NCBI GenBank assembly: GCA_030613615.1
Contig: JAUWLR010000009.1
Coordinates: 1-41,462, forward strand
Direction: 5' to 3'
Length of the DNA: 41,462 nucleotides
DNA from: Candidatus Eiseniibacteriota bacterium
GTDB lineage: Bacteria > Joyebacterota > Joyebacteria > Joyebacterales > Joyebacteraceae
The notes beneath the pieces were generated by a model. That model was not told the origin of the DNA. It made no database searches and saw only the letters and a list, made by a program, of their open reading frames with translations. A program made the position numbers and the translations under genes. Below, in pieces: positions 8,834 through 16,234 of this stretch (positions are counted from its first letter, which is position 1; every line of letters starts with the position of its first letter).

Positions 8834-10053
8834 TTTCGTCGCCGGGAGCGGGGGGGCGCGATCGCGCCGTCGGATTCCTGGACGGCCTGCAGTCGTTCGG
8901 TCTCGTGGTCCTCCTGTTCGGGCTTCCCTTCTCTGAGGCGATGAAGAGCATCGGGCTCGCGATCGCGGTTCTTGGGTTCACGGGGAAGCTCGTCTGTGGC
9001 ACGAGACCGCACATGCCCGGCAGGGCCGCGGCCGTGGCGCTTCTCGCGTACGTCGCGGCGGCCGCCCTGTCCATCGTCGCGGCCGAGCCCGGCCTTCGCA
9101 GGCCGGGGGAGCTCTTCACGCTCGGGATGACGGTCGTTCCCTTCATACTGGTCGCGGATGCGTGTGCCCGTCGAACGCGGGGGTTGCTGTTCGCGGTGGC
9201 CGTAGTGTCCGGGGCCGCCTTGGCCTCGGTGCTCGCGTACGTGTCCTACATGCAGGGGCCGTACCTCCGGCTCGTGCTGGGGTCCATCGAGAACGCGGTG
9301 CCGTCCGCCGAGTATCTGGGGACGGCACTGGTGCTTGCGGTGGCGATGCTGGTGGAGGAGTTCGCCTCTACGCTCGCGGGACCGCTCTGGGCGTTCGCGG
9401 CAGGTTCCTCGGGTCTGGCTCTTCTGATGACGAAGTCGCGCGGCCCGCTGCTCGGGGCGCTGGTCGGGCTGGTCGTGACGGTAGCGACCGCACTGAGGCG
9501 CCGCCGGTATGCGTTCGTCATTGCGGCTGCTGCCGTCGCGGCGATCCTGCTGTTCGCCGCGGCGAATCCGGGCGCGCGCCTGAGCGGAGCTCTGTCGCCC
9601 GGGAGCCGTTCGGTCGGCATTCGCGCGGCCGTGTGGAGCGAGACCATGGATCTGGTGCTGGACCGCCCGGTGCTGGGGCACGGTCTCGGGAGCTACGGGC
9701 AACTGGGCGTCATCTACAGCGACGAGCGCGGCGACCTCCACCAGATGAACGCCCATAACACCTGGCTGCACACGGCCTGCGAGACCGGTGTTCTGGGTGC
9801 TGGAACGCTCGCCGTGTTTATGGTATTGGGTCTAGTAGGCATCGTGCGGGCCTGCAGGCTGACGCGCGGGCTTGAGCGGGCAGTCTCGGTCGGTGCCCTG
9901 GGCGGCGTGGTCGTTCTGCTCGTGGACGGCGTGTTCTCCGTGACAACGGACGCGGAACCGGGCATGCTGTTCTTTTCCTTGATGGCTCTCGGAAGCGCGG
10001 GTGCGCCGCGTGGGCGAGGTGGTCGCGGAAGGCATCGTACGGATGAGAACTAG
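8830..10053 (+). CDS. O-antigen ligase/polymerase-like membrane protein (WaaL/Wzy type)
   Basis: A 407-residue polytopic membrane protein with about ten hydrophobic segments and one large periplasmic loop. The loop carries the Wzy_C signature: PVLGHGLGSYG, then NAHNTWLHTACETGVLG with H309 and N310. In WaaL ligases this region holds the essential His that transfers undecaprenyl-linked glycan to lipid A-core. Its place among heptosyltransferases and MsbA favours ligase over polymerase, but the two cannot be separated by sequence alone. GTG 8830 overlaps the upstream stop; the downstream gmhB starts 11 bases before its end. Confidence 0.8.
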   Translation: MISSPGAGGRDRAVGFLDGLQSFGLVVLLFGLPFSEAMKSIGLAIAVLGFTGKLVCGTRPHMPGRAAAVALLAYVAAAALSIVAAEPGLRRPGELFTLGMTVVPFILVADACARRTRGLLFAVAVVSGAALASVLAYVSYMQGPYLRLVLGSIENAVPSAEYLGTALVLAVAMLVEEFASTLAGPLWAFAAGSSGLALLMTKSRGPLLGALVGLVVTVATALRRRRYAFVIAAAAVAAILLFAAANPGARLSGALSPGSRSVGIRAAVWSETMDLVLDRPVLGHGLGSYGQLGVIYSDERGDLHQMNAHNTWLHTACETGVLGAGTLAVFMVLGLVGIVRACRLTRGLERAVSVGALGGVVVLLVDGVFSVTTDAEPGMLFFSLMALGSAGAPRGRGGRGRHRTDEN

Positions 10054-10642
10054 AGCGGCAGCGTTTCTCGACAGGGACGGCACCATCACCTCGGAGCGCG
10101 GCTACGTAACACGCCCCGAGGACGTGGTGCTCATCGACGGCGCCGCCGTCGCCATTCGCGAACTCAACGAGGCCGGGGTACTCGCCGTGATAATCAGCAA
10201 CCAGTCGGGGGTCGCCAGGGGTCTAATGAGCGAGGAGGATATGGCGGCCGTGCACGCCGCCACTGAATCGCTGCTCTCGGCCGAGGGCGCCCGGCTTTCC
10301 GGCGCGTACTACTGCCCCAACCACCCTGACGGGACGGTCGAGCGGTACACACGCGATGCGACCTGCCGGAAGCCGGCCTTAGGGATGCTGGAACTTGCCG
10401 TTCGCGACCTGGACATCGATGTAGCGCAGTCGACCATGATCGGTGACCAGATAACGGACGTCGAGTTCGCCAACAGGGCCGGCATTCCCGCTGTCCTCGT
10501 GATGACAGGCAAGGGCGCCGCGCACTTCGAGCTGGCGCGCGAACGCGGCCTCAGTGTGGCGGCCCACGTTCCGGACCTCGGCGCGGCTGTGCGCTGGGTC
10601 CTTGATGCGAGACAGGCGTGGAAGCCGGAGGACGAGAGATGA
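10043..10642 (+). CDS. gmhB: D,D-heptose 1,7-bisphosphate 7-phosphatase (GmhB, HAD family)
   Basis: A 199-residue HAD phosphatase from ATG 10043 with GGAAGG about 10 bases upstream. HAD motif I is FLDRDGT, motif II SNQSG, and motif IV GDQITDVEFA. GmhB removes the C7 phosphate of heptose bisphosphate on the way to ADP-heptose, the donor for the GT9 enzymes here. The zinc-loop segment YYCPNHPDGTVER to TCRKP aligns without gaps to the E. coli loop (recalled from memory), but two of the four ligand positions differ: His is Asn and the first Cys of the C-x-C pair is Ala. The remaining two Cys are kept. HisB-N phosphatase is a less likely alternative given the LPS context. Confidence 0.85.
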   Translation: MRTRAAAFLDRDGTITSERGYVTRPEDVVLIDGAAVAIRELNEAGVLAVIISNQSGVARGLMSEEDMAAVHAATESLLSAEGARLSGAYYCPNHPDGTVERYTRDATCRKPALGMLELAVRDLDIDVAQSTMIGDQITDVEFANRAGIPAVLVMTGKGAAHFELARERGLSVAAHVPDLGAAVRWVLDARQAWKPEDER

Positions 10643-11475
10643 GAGCACGAGCGGAGCACAGACGGAGGCGTGCGCCGGGCGGAGCGGCGTTTCTGTGCGT
10701 CGCGCTGCTTGCGGCCCTGCCCGTCGCTTCAGCGTTGACTCCCGTGGGGGCGGCCGGCGGCCGCGCGGCGCTCGGTCCTGACGGTGAGATCGGGGTGCCG
10801 CCCTTCGGCGTGGGAGAGAGACTGACGTTCGAGATCAAGTACGGGTTCATCAGCGCCGGGACCGCCACACTCGGCATACCGGAGACCGTGACGGAGCGAG
10901 GCTACGAGTGCTACCGTGTCGTCTCAGTGGCGGAGTCGAATTCGTTCTTCTCCGCGTTCTTCAGAGTGAGGGACGTTGCCGAGTCCTACCTGGACACCAG
11001 GGAGCTCGTCCCGCGCCGGTTCGAGAAGCGCCTCCGCGAGGGCGACTTCCGGGCGCACGACGTCGTGCTGTTCGACCAAGACAGGCACGTCGCGCTCTAC
11101 CCGAAGCGGGGCGACCGGCTCGTCCCGATATCCGTCGGAGCGCAGGACATCCTCTCGTCGCTCTACTACGTGCGCATGATGGACCTCACCGTAGGCCGGT
11201 CGACATTCATCGAGAACCATGCGGACAGGAAGAACTACCCCCTTGAGATCAAGGTGCTCCGGAAGGAGCGTGTCAAAGTGCCCGTCGGCCGATTCGATTG
11301 CCTGGTTGTTGAGCCCGTCATGCGGGGCGCCGGCCTCTTCAGCCACCAGGGTAGACTGACCGTGTGGTTGACCGATGACGCGGCGCGCATTCCCGTTCTC
11401 ATGAAGAGCAAGATCGTGGTAGGTTCCATCACCGCCGTTCTGACGGATTTCGACTACGCGGACGTCCACCAGTAG
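10639..11475 (+). CDS. Exported DUF3108-like protein
   Basis: A 278-residue protein from ATG 10639, which overlaps the gmhB stop (ATGA) and has GGAGG 8 bases upstream. A basic N-terminus and hydrophobic stretch (FLCVALLAALPVASA) form a signal peptide with cleavage probably after ASA. The mature part begins with VGERLTFEIKYGFISAGTA, the hallmark opening of DUF3108 proteins, and later has GRFDCLVVEPV and a closing strand with PVLMKSKIVVGSI. The family has no settled biochemical role; members are periplasmic or outer-membrane-associated beta-rich proteins often near envelope genes. Its position at the end of the LPS run suggests an envelope function. Confidence 0.75.
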   Translation: MRARAEHRRRRAPGGAAFLCVALLAALPVASALTPVGAAGGRAALGPDGEIGVPPFGVGERLTFEIKYGFISAGTATLGIPETVTERGYECYRVVSVAESNSFFSAFFRVRDVAESYLDTRELVPRRFEKRLREGDFRAHDVVLFDQDRHVALYPKRGDRLVPISVGAQDILSSLYYVRMMDLTVGRSTFIENHADRKNYPLEIKVLRKERVKVPVGRFDCLVVEPVMRGAGLFSHQGRLTVWLTDDAARIPVLMKSKIVVGSITAVLTDFDYADVHQ

Positions 11476-11496
11476 TCCAGCACAAGAGGAGGAGTC

Positions 11497-12447
11497 ATGC
11501 CTTCGCGCCACAGAGAAGCCGACCTGTCGCGGCTCCGCCGCGTGTCGATCGAGGAGCGGGGCGGCTTGATCGAGGTCGGGAGCTTCGTTGTTCCGGACGA
11601 GCGAGCGCCCGACGTGTCGGGCCTTCTGAGGGTAATGCCCGACCTGTTCGCCGGAACGGACTTCAGGCGGGCAGTCGGAGCGCTGGCGGGTGCGGCGAGG
11701 GAGGGCGGCACGGTCGTAGTGATGTTCGGCGCGCACGTCGTGAAGTGCGGTCTGTCGCGCCTTCTCATCGACCTGATGCAGAGGGGAGTCGTCACGGCCG
11801 TGGCGACGACCGGCGCGGGGGCGATACACGACTTCGAGATCGCGATGTGGGGGAGAACCTCCGAGAACGTCGCCGAGCATCTTGCGGACGGGACGTTCGG
11901 GATGTGCAGCGATACGGCGGACGCGATGAACGAATCCGCGTCACGAGGGGCTGCGGAGGGTGAGGGATTGGGTGAGTCTCTCGGTCGCACGCTCGCTGAA
12001 CGGTCGGCCCCCAATCTGGACGCAAGCATACTGGGAAGCGCGTATGGGCTCGGGATCCCGGCGACGGTTCACGTCGCTCTTGGGACCGACATCGTTCACC
12101 AGCACGCCTCGGCCGATGGAGCGGCCATAGGTGATACGAGTCTGCGCGACTTCAGGATACTCTCGGACGTGGTCGGGGGGCTCGACGGGGGAGTGGTCAT
12201 GAACATCGGCTCCGCCGTCATCCTGCCGGAGGTTTTCCTGAAGGCTCTCTCAGTCGCGCGGAACCTGGGTGCGGACACCGGGGCCTTCACGGCCATCGGC
12301 ATGGACATGAACGAACCCTACCGCGCCATGCTCAATGTCGTCGCCAGGCCGACCGCTGAACATGGTGTGGGTATTGCACTTAGGGGGCGCCACGAGATTC
12401 TCCTTCCGCTGCTGTGGGCCTCGGTTCGGGCGGAGCTGGACGCGTGA
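11497..12447 (+). CDS. Deoxyhypusine-synthase-like protein, bacterial family
   Basis: A 316-residue protein with a clear ribosome site (GAGGAGG) before ATG 11497. It has the NAD-binding pattern of the deoxyhypusine synthase superfamily: VVVMFGAHVVKCGLSRLL, TTGAGAIHDFEIA with H111-D112-F113-E114, and DGGVVMNIGSAVILPEVFLK. The SWGK block that carries the catalytic lysine of eukaryotic deoxyhypusine synthase is not recognisable; the aligned stretch reads YRAMLNVVARP. Bacteria lack the eIF5A substrate, so a different reaction, perhaps on polyamines, is more likely. It closes the LPS run 21 bp after the DUF3108 gene. The family call is fairly firm; function is unknown. Confidence 0.72.
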   Translation: MPSRHREADLSRLRRVSIEERGGLIEVGSFVVPDERAPDVSGLLRVMPDLFAGTDFRRAVGALAGAAREGGTVVVMFGAHVVKCGLSRLLIDLMQRGVVTAVATTGAGAIHDFEIAMWGRTSENVAEHLADGTFGMCSDTADAMNESASRGAAEGEGLGESLGRTLAERSAPNLDASILGSAYGLGIPATVHVALGTDIVHQHASADGAAIGDTSLRDFRILSDVVGGLDGGVVMNIGSAVILPEVFLKALSVARNLGADTGAFTAIGMDMNEPYRAMLNVVARPTAEHGVGIALRGRHEILLPLLWASVRAELDA

Positions 12448-12465
12448 CATCAGGGAGTATTGCGG

Positions 12466-12495
12466 TTGACAAAAGGACAAAGCTTGTGATACAAT
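12466..12495 (+). promoter_or_regulatory. Strong sigma-70 promoter with extended -10
   Basis: A perfect -35 TTGACA (12466-12471), an 18-bp spacer and -10 TACAAT (12490-12495) preceded by TG at 12487-12488, giving an extended -10. Transcription would start near 12502. It lies 19 bp after the stop of the last LPS-run gene and opens the leader of the priming transferase. Confidence 0.8.
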
Positions 12496-12501
12496 ATCAT
12501 T

Positions 12502-12839
12502 GAGTTTCGGAGGCGACCACCAGGTTGAGAACGAAAGGACTCATATAGCAAGACTGCTAAGGGTTTCTTCTCAAATCGATATAGTCGGTTGGGAAGGTAG
12601 CGGAAGCGAGCCGTTGCCGTGGTTCGTAGCGCCGCAACGTCGATGCGAAAGCACCCTTGGCAGACCACTGCGATCAGGTTGATCTCCCGCCGGGTGCGAC
12701 ATCAGTCGACACCCGGTGTTTTCTTGGCCTCTGCCCTCCACGAGTCTGGAGACACGACACCTTGTATTTCGTCGACGAGAGATTCGGGTACGGAACGGTC
12801 GGGGAGTTCGCTCGAGGATCACGCGAGAGCGAGCGTCTG
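12502..12839 (+). ncRNA. Structured 5' leader of the priming transferase gene
   Basis: About 338 nt of non-coding sequence separate the promoter from the first convincing start codon. It contains several paired elements: TAGCA/TGCTA around loop AGAC (12546-12559); TTGAGAA (12525-12531) that can pair with TTCTCAA (12568-12574); and the same TTCTCAA region that can instead pair with TTGGGAA (12589-12595). A terminator-like hairpin follows at 12688-12725. GCACCC at 12651-12656 can pair with GGGTGC at 12692-12697, which would break the terminator. Mutually exclusive stems before a terminator are typical of riboswitches or attenuators. No known riboswitch class was recognised by eye. Confidence 0.5.
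12688..12725 (+). terminator. Intrinsic terminator-like hairpin in the leader
   Basis: The arms CCGGGTG (12690-12696) and CACCCGG (12710-12716) pair perfectly and extend inward with CGAC/GTCG around ATCA, with one bulged A. Outward they gain a G-U and a C-G pair. The stem is followed at once by TTTTCTT (12719-12725). It lies 115 bp before the priming-transferase start, so it would abort transcription unless antiterminated. Confidence 0.6.
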
Positions 12840-13454
12840 ATGAGCGGCAGGTTCTACCGGCGCTACATCAAGCGACCGCTGGACGTCGTGGCCAGTATGG
12901 CCGGTCTGGTTCTTTTCTCACCACTGTTCCTGGTCCTGGCGGTTCTGGTGAAGTTCGACTCCCGCGGTCCTGTTTTCTTCAAGCAGGTGCGGGTCGGGAA
13001 GGGCGGGCGTGAGTTCGAGTTCTACAAGTTCCGATCCATGGTCCAGGACGCGGAGGAGATGAAGAAGAAGCTCATGCACCTCAACGAGCTCGAAGGGCCG
13101 GTGTTCAAGATCAGCGATGATCCCCGCATCACATCGTCCGGGAGCTTCCTCAGGCGGACAAGCCTCGATGAGCTTCCCCAGCTCTTCAACGTGCTCAGAG
13201 GCGACATGAGCCTGGTCGGTCCGAGGCCCCCGCTGCCGGCGGAGGTCGCCAACTACGAGAGCTGGCAGAGGCAGAAGCTGACCGTGCTGCCGGGCATCAC
13301 GTGTCTATGGCAGATCAGCGGAAGGAACCACATAGGCTTCACCGAATGGATGAGGCTTGACATAGAGTACATCAGAAGGCAGTCGTTCGGGGTGGACGTG
13401 AAGATCCTCGCCAGGACACTACCGGCGGTGCTTCTGAGAAAGGGGGCGTACTGA
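12840..13454 (+). CDS. Priming sugar-phosphate transferase (WbaP/WcaJ/PglC-type)
   Basis: A 204-residue polyprenyl-phosphate glycosylphosphotransferase. ATG 12840 gives the family's exact opening, FYRRYIKRPLDVVAS, followed by one hydrophobic re-entrant segment (about residues 17-40). Catalytic-domain motifs are present: VGKGGREFEFYKFRSM, DDPR with D93-D94, GDMSLVGPRPP around residues 122-131, and PGITCLWQISGRN. It moves a sugar-1-phosphate onto undecaprenyl phosphate at the inner membrane, starting each repeat unit. It is the short monotopic form, without the four-helix N-terminal part of full-length WcaJ. The ribosome site is weak; the frame stays open upstream, but those residues do not resemble the family. 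Confidence 0.88.
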   Translation: MSGRFYRRYIKRPLDVVASMAGLVLFSPLFLVLAVLVKFDSRGPVFFKQVRVGKGGREFEFYKFRSMVQDAEEMKKKLMHLNELEGPVFKISDDPRITSSGSFLRRTSLDELPQLFNVLRGDMSLVGPRPPLPAEVANYESWQRQKLTVLPGITCLWQISGRNHIGFTEWMRLDIEYIRRQSFGVDVKILARTLPAVLLRKGAY

Positions 13455-13511
13455 ACAGGACCCCCTGAGCGGGCCAGATGCCAGTTCAGAACGCTCATAG
13501 ATGCTGTGGAT

Positions 13512-13563
13512 CCGGCAGCGATTGCGTCGACTTTGGCCCTCACTCACACCGCAACGCTGCCGG
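13512..13563 (+). terminator. Long inverted repeat after the priming transferase
   Basis: The arms 13512-13526 (CCGGCAGCG-A-TTGCG) and 13550-13563 (CGCAACGCTGCCGG) pair over 14 bases with a single bulged A around a 23-base loop. Only a weak T-rich stretch (GTTTATT) follows 7 bases later, so it is either a Rho-assisted terminator or an mRNA 3'-end stabiliser. Confidence 0.45.
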
Positions 13564-13593
13564 ATTCGCGTTTATTGAGGCGCCCCGATTGGT

Positions 13594-13623
13594 TTGACAC
13601 GCCGGACTCCTATCATCTATCCT
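13594..13623 (+). promoter_or_regulatory. Candidate sigma-70 promoter of the GT39-like gene
   Basis: A perfect TTGACA (13594-13599), 18-bp spacer and TATCCT (13618-13623, four of six matches). It lies just after the inverted repeat and about 67 bp before the GTG start, so the membrane glycosyltransferase may have its own transcript. Confidence 0.5.
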
Positions 13624-13689
13624 GCGGGGTCCGGCGCCGGAGGTTCCCGTTGGCTCGCTGGCGGGTCACGTTTCCCGGGAGTTGGTACG

Positions 13690-15267
13690 GTGAGTCGTTC
13701 AGCAACACATTCTACTGACCCGCCGCCCGCCGCGGGGGCGGACGTGGGGGGGCGGACGCTTCGTGTGGCCCTACCGCTGGTTGTTCTGCTCGGCGCGTTC
13801 CTGAGATTCTACAGGCTGGGTGGGCAGAGCCTCTGGGTAGACGAGATCGTGACGCTCCAGGCGGCCAACATCGGCGAGTCCCTCGGGCTGCGTGACGCGT
13901 TCTCGAACATCCAGGGCCCATTCCACGCGTTTCTCATTCACTTCGTCGCGAAGCTGTCCACGTCCGAGGTAGCACTCCGGAGCCTGTCCGCCGTTGCCGG
14001 TACCGGCACGATTCCTGTGGTCTACCTCCTCGGACGGGACATGGCCGGGCGGCGCGTGGGACTGGTCGCCGCGGTCCTTCTTGCGGTGTCGCCCTTCGCC
14101 ATCTGGTACTCGCAGGAGGTGAGGAACTACGCCTTCCTTATCCTCCTGTCGGCAGTGTCGACGCTGGTCGCGTGGAGAATCATCGTCCGGGGCGACCGGG
14201 CGTGGGCGCTGTACGTGGCGAGCGTGACGCTGGCACTCTACAGCAATCTGTCCGCGGCGTTCCTCTGGCTGGCGCACACCATCTTCGGTCTGGGCAGACT
14301 GGTGCGGGACCGCCGTCTCTGGAAGTGGGCGGGGGCCTGTCTGGTGATCGCCGTTCTGTTCCTGCCGCTCTTCTTCGGTCTGACCAGGTGGGTTGAGGTG
14401 GACAGGGTCGGGGAGAGAGTGGTGGTCGCGCCGTTCGCCGACGAAGAGGAGCTTCTGCGGGGCTCGACGACCTTCTCGCCGATGGCCGCTCCGTACGCGG
14501 TCTTCACGATGGTCTACGGCTTCGGGCTCGGCCCCGGTACGCACGAGCTCCATGTCAACTCGCCCCTCAGGGCGTTCTCGCGTCACCTGTGGCTCGTTGT
14601 CCCGGCGGGACTGGTGGCGGCGGCCGGGTTTCTGCTGGGGTTCAGGAGGCTGTGGGCCGGGGGAGGAGCGGGACGTCTGGTCGCCTCCGTCGTTGTCGTC
14701 CCGTTCGCTGCGGCGGCTGTTCTGGCGCTTCTGAACATCAAGCCGTTCAACGTGCGCTACGTGGCCGTCATGCTGCCCGTGGTGGTGGTCACGCTGTCCG
14801 CAGGTGTCGCCTCGCTCCCTGTGCGCCGCGGAGCTTGGCTTTGGGCCGCGGTTGTCATATTCTCTCTGGTGTCGCTCCGGAACTACTACTACGTTCCAGA
14901 GTACGCCCGTGAGGACGTCCGCGGCGCGGCGCGCTACGTGGCAGAGAACGAGCGCCCGGGTGATATCGTGTTGGTACCGGTCGTGCGAGACGTCTTCGAG
15001 TTCTACTTCGAAGGTCAAGCCGGACTCTTCGGTCTGTACAAAGGCCAGACAAGGTCGTCGGACGGTGTGCGGCGCGTGGTGGAGGAGCGAACGGAGGGGC
15101 TCACGCGGTTGTGGTTCGTCGACTCGCGGCTGTGGCACATGGATCCGGCCGGGCGGACGCCGCCGGTTCTCGAGGAGCGATACGAGAGGCTGGAGACGCG
15201 CCGGTTCGCGGGCGCCACGGTCACCTTGTACGCTCTTGACGGAAGCCCGACACTGAGGACTGAGTGA
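13690..15267 (+). CDS. GT39/PMT-type (ArnT-like) membrane glycosyltransferase
   Basis: A 525-residue polytopic protein from GTG 13690, preceded by GGGAG at about 8 bases. After a hydrophilic N-terminus comes the first membrane helix, then LWVDEIVTLQ with D51-E52, the acidic motif of the first periplasmic loop in PMT/ArnT enzymes. About ten more hydrophobic segments follow, then a soluble C-terminal domain from about residue 410 (DVRGAARYVAENERPGDIVL). Such enzymes use polyprenyl-phosphate sugars on the periplasmic face to modify lipids, glycans or proteins. It is flanked by its own candidate promoter and a hairpin on one side and the sigma-54 promoter on the other, so it is probably monocistronic. 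Confidence 0.78.
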   Translation: MSRSATHSTDPPPAAGADVGGRTLRVALPLVVLLGAFLRFYRLGGQSLWVDEIVTLQAANIGESLGLRDAFSNIQGPFHAFLIHFVAKLSTSEVALRSLSAVAGTGTIPVVYLLGRDMAGRRVGLVAAVLLAVSPFAIWYSQEVRNYAFLILLSAVSTLVAWRIIVRGDRAWALYVASVTLALYSNLSAAFLWLAHTIFGLGRLVRDRRLWKWAGACLVIAVLFLPLFFGLTRWVEVDRVGERVVVAPFADEEELLRGSTTFSPMAAPYAVFTMVYGFGLGPGTHELHVNSPLRAFSRHLWLVVPAGLVAAAGFLLGFRRLWAGGGAGRLVASVVVVPFAAAAVLALLNIKPFNVRYVAVMLPVVVVTLSAGVASLPVRRGAWLWAAVVIFSLVSLRNYYYVPEYAREDVRGAARYVAENERPGDIVLVPVVRDVFEFYFEGQAGLFGLYKGQTRSSDGVRRVVEERTEGLTRLWFVDSRLWHMDPAGRTPPVLEERYERLETRRFAGATVTLYALDGSPTLRTE

Positions 15268-15341
15268 AGCGGTCTTGCGGGTTCGCTATGGTGCGATATG
15301 CGTGGCAAAAGGGGGCGGGCGAGGGGTGAGCGCCGTAACCG

Positions 15342-15356
15342 TGGCACGAGTTATGC
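15342..15356 (+). promoter_or_regulatory. Sigma-54 (-24/-12) promoter upstream of the export operon
   Basis: TGGCACG-AGTT-ATGC matches the consensus TGGCACG-N4-TTGC at all but one position. GG at 15343-15344 and GC at 15355-15356 are separated by exactly ten bases, as required. The start of transcription would be near 15367, about 59 nt before the Wza-like start. Sigma-54 promoters need an AAA+ activator; no activator gene is in the window. Confidence 0.6.
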
Positions 15357-15374
15357 TTTAGAGCGCCTGAGCAA

Positions 15375-15395
15375 GCCCCGCAATGAGTGCGGGGC
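15375..15395 (+). repeat. Perfect GC hairpin in the export operon leader
   Basis: GCCCCGCA (15375-15382) and TGCGGGGC (15388-15395) pair over 8 bases around loop ATGAG. No T-run follows. It would form just after the predicted sigma-54 transcription start and so may stabilise or regulate the 5' end of the message. Confidence 0.55.
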
Positions 15396-15425
15396 GGACA
15401 CGCAGTGCGCGTGGGGGCTATCGAG

Positions 15426-16199
15426 ATGGCACAGAGCAGAGCGGGGTTGCTCCTGACTCTCGTCGGAGCGGCGCTGTGTTGTGTTGGTGGGTGCGCCGGC
15501 ACCGGCGGTGACGCCGTGGTGGACGTCGCGGACTTCGAGCAGCCGGCCGCGGTGGACGTCACCGACGGCGAGCAGCCGGCGGCGGTATCCGCCGCGTATC
15601 AACTCCGCCAGGGCGACGAACTGACCATCATGTTCCCGGCGGACCGCACGCTCGACTACACAGCGCCGGTCTCGCCGGCGGGTACTCTCACCCTACCGTC
15701 AGGTGGTGAGGTCATCGCGGCGGGGAGGACCATCGATGAGGTCCGAGCCGAGGTCGAGGTGGAGATGTCGGACCTGCTGCTGGACCCGAGGACGTCGATC
15801 GTGCTCTCGAGGGTCGCCGAGCAGCCGGTGTACGTTCTTGGAGAGGTTGAGGAACCGGGATCGGTCACGAACAGGGGCGCCATACGTCTGAGCATGGCGC
15901 TCGCGCAGGCGGGCGGGATCCTGCCGAGCGGCCAGCCGAGCAGCGTGATGATCATTCGCACGACCGGCGTTGCGGAGGCGACGGCGATCAAGGTCGACAT
16001 GGCCCAGGTGCTGTCCGGGAGAGACCTGTCGCAGGACCTGATTCTCGAGCCCTACGACGTTGTGTTCGTTCCCCAGTCCATCATCGGGAAGATCGACGAG
16101 TTCGTGGACTTGTTCTTCAACAAGATCGCGCCGGCACAGCTCTTCTATCTGCGCGGCTATGACATCCTTAACAAGGGACCGCTCCGGTACTACCAGTAG
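15426..16199 (+). CDS. Wza-like polysaccharide export lipoprotein
   Basis: A 257-residue protein. ATG 15426 has GTGGGGG about 8 bases upstream. A lipoprotein signal peptide ends in VGGC with the acylated Cys at residue 23. After a linker with an 11-residue tandem repeat comes the Poly_export domain (YQLRQGDELTIMFPADRTLD; PAGTLTLPSGGEVIAAGRTI) and an SLBB-type domain (QPVYVLGEVEEPGSVTNRG). Family members form the outer-membrane channel of Wzy-dependent capsule and exopolysaccharide export. It is the first gene of the sigma-54 operon and is followed by the Wzz-like partner. It is shorter than E. coli Wza, as is common for two-domain forms. Confidence 0.88.
   Translation: MAQSRAGLLLTLVGAALCCVGGCAGTGGDAVVDVADFEQPAAVDVTDGEQPAAVSAAYQLRQGDELTIMFPADRTLDYTAPVSPAGTLTLPSGGEVIAAGRTIDEVRAEVEVEMSDLLLDPRTSIVLSRVAEQPVYVLGEVEEPGSVTNRGAIRLSMALAQAGGILPSGQPSSVMIIRTTGVAEATAIKVDMAQVLSGRDLSQDLILEPYDVVFVPQSIIGKIDEFVDLFFNKIAPAQLFYLRGYDILNKGPLRYYQ
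15519..15584 (+). repeat. 33-bp tandem repeat in the lipoprotein linker
   Basis: Two adjacent 33-bp units (15519-15551, 15552-15584) encode VDVADFEQPAA and VDVTDGEQPAA just after the lipidated Cys. They lengthen the tether between the membrane anchor and the export domain. Confidence 0.8.
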
Positions 16200-16234
16200 C
16201 CGCGGTCGACCGGTCACAGGAAGGTGAGGAAGCG

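Noticed and set aside
12594-12604. Possible ops/JUMPStart element (GGTAGCG) in the leader of the priming transferase
   Set aside because: Only seven bases match the RfaH recruitment element GGCGGTAGCGTG, and the surrounding bases differ; chance occurrence in GC-rich DNA is likely.
12502-12725. Cyclic-di-GMP (GEMM-I) riboswitch in the leader
   Set aside because: GAAA tetraloop-like pieces are present, but the conserved CAGGGCAAACC and GACGCAAAGCC blocks could not be found.
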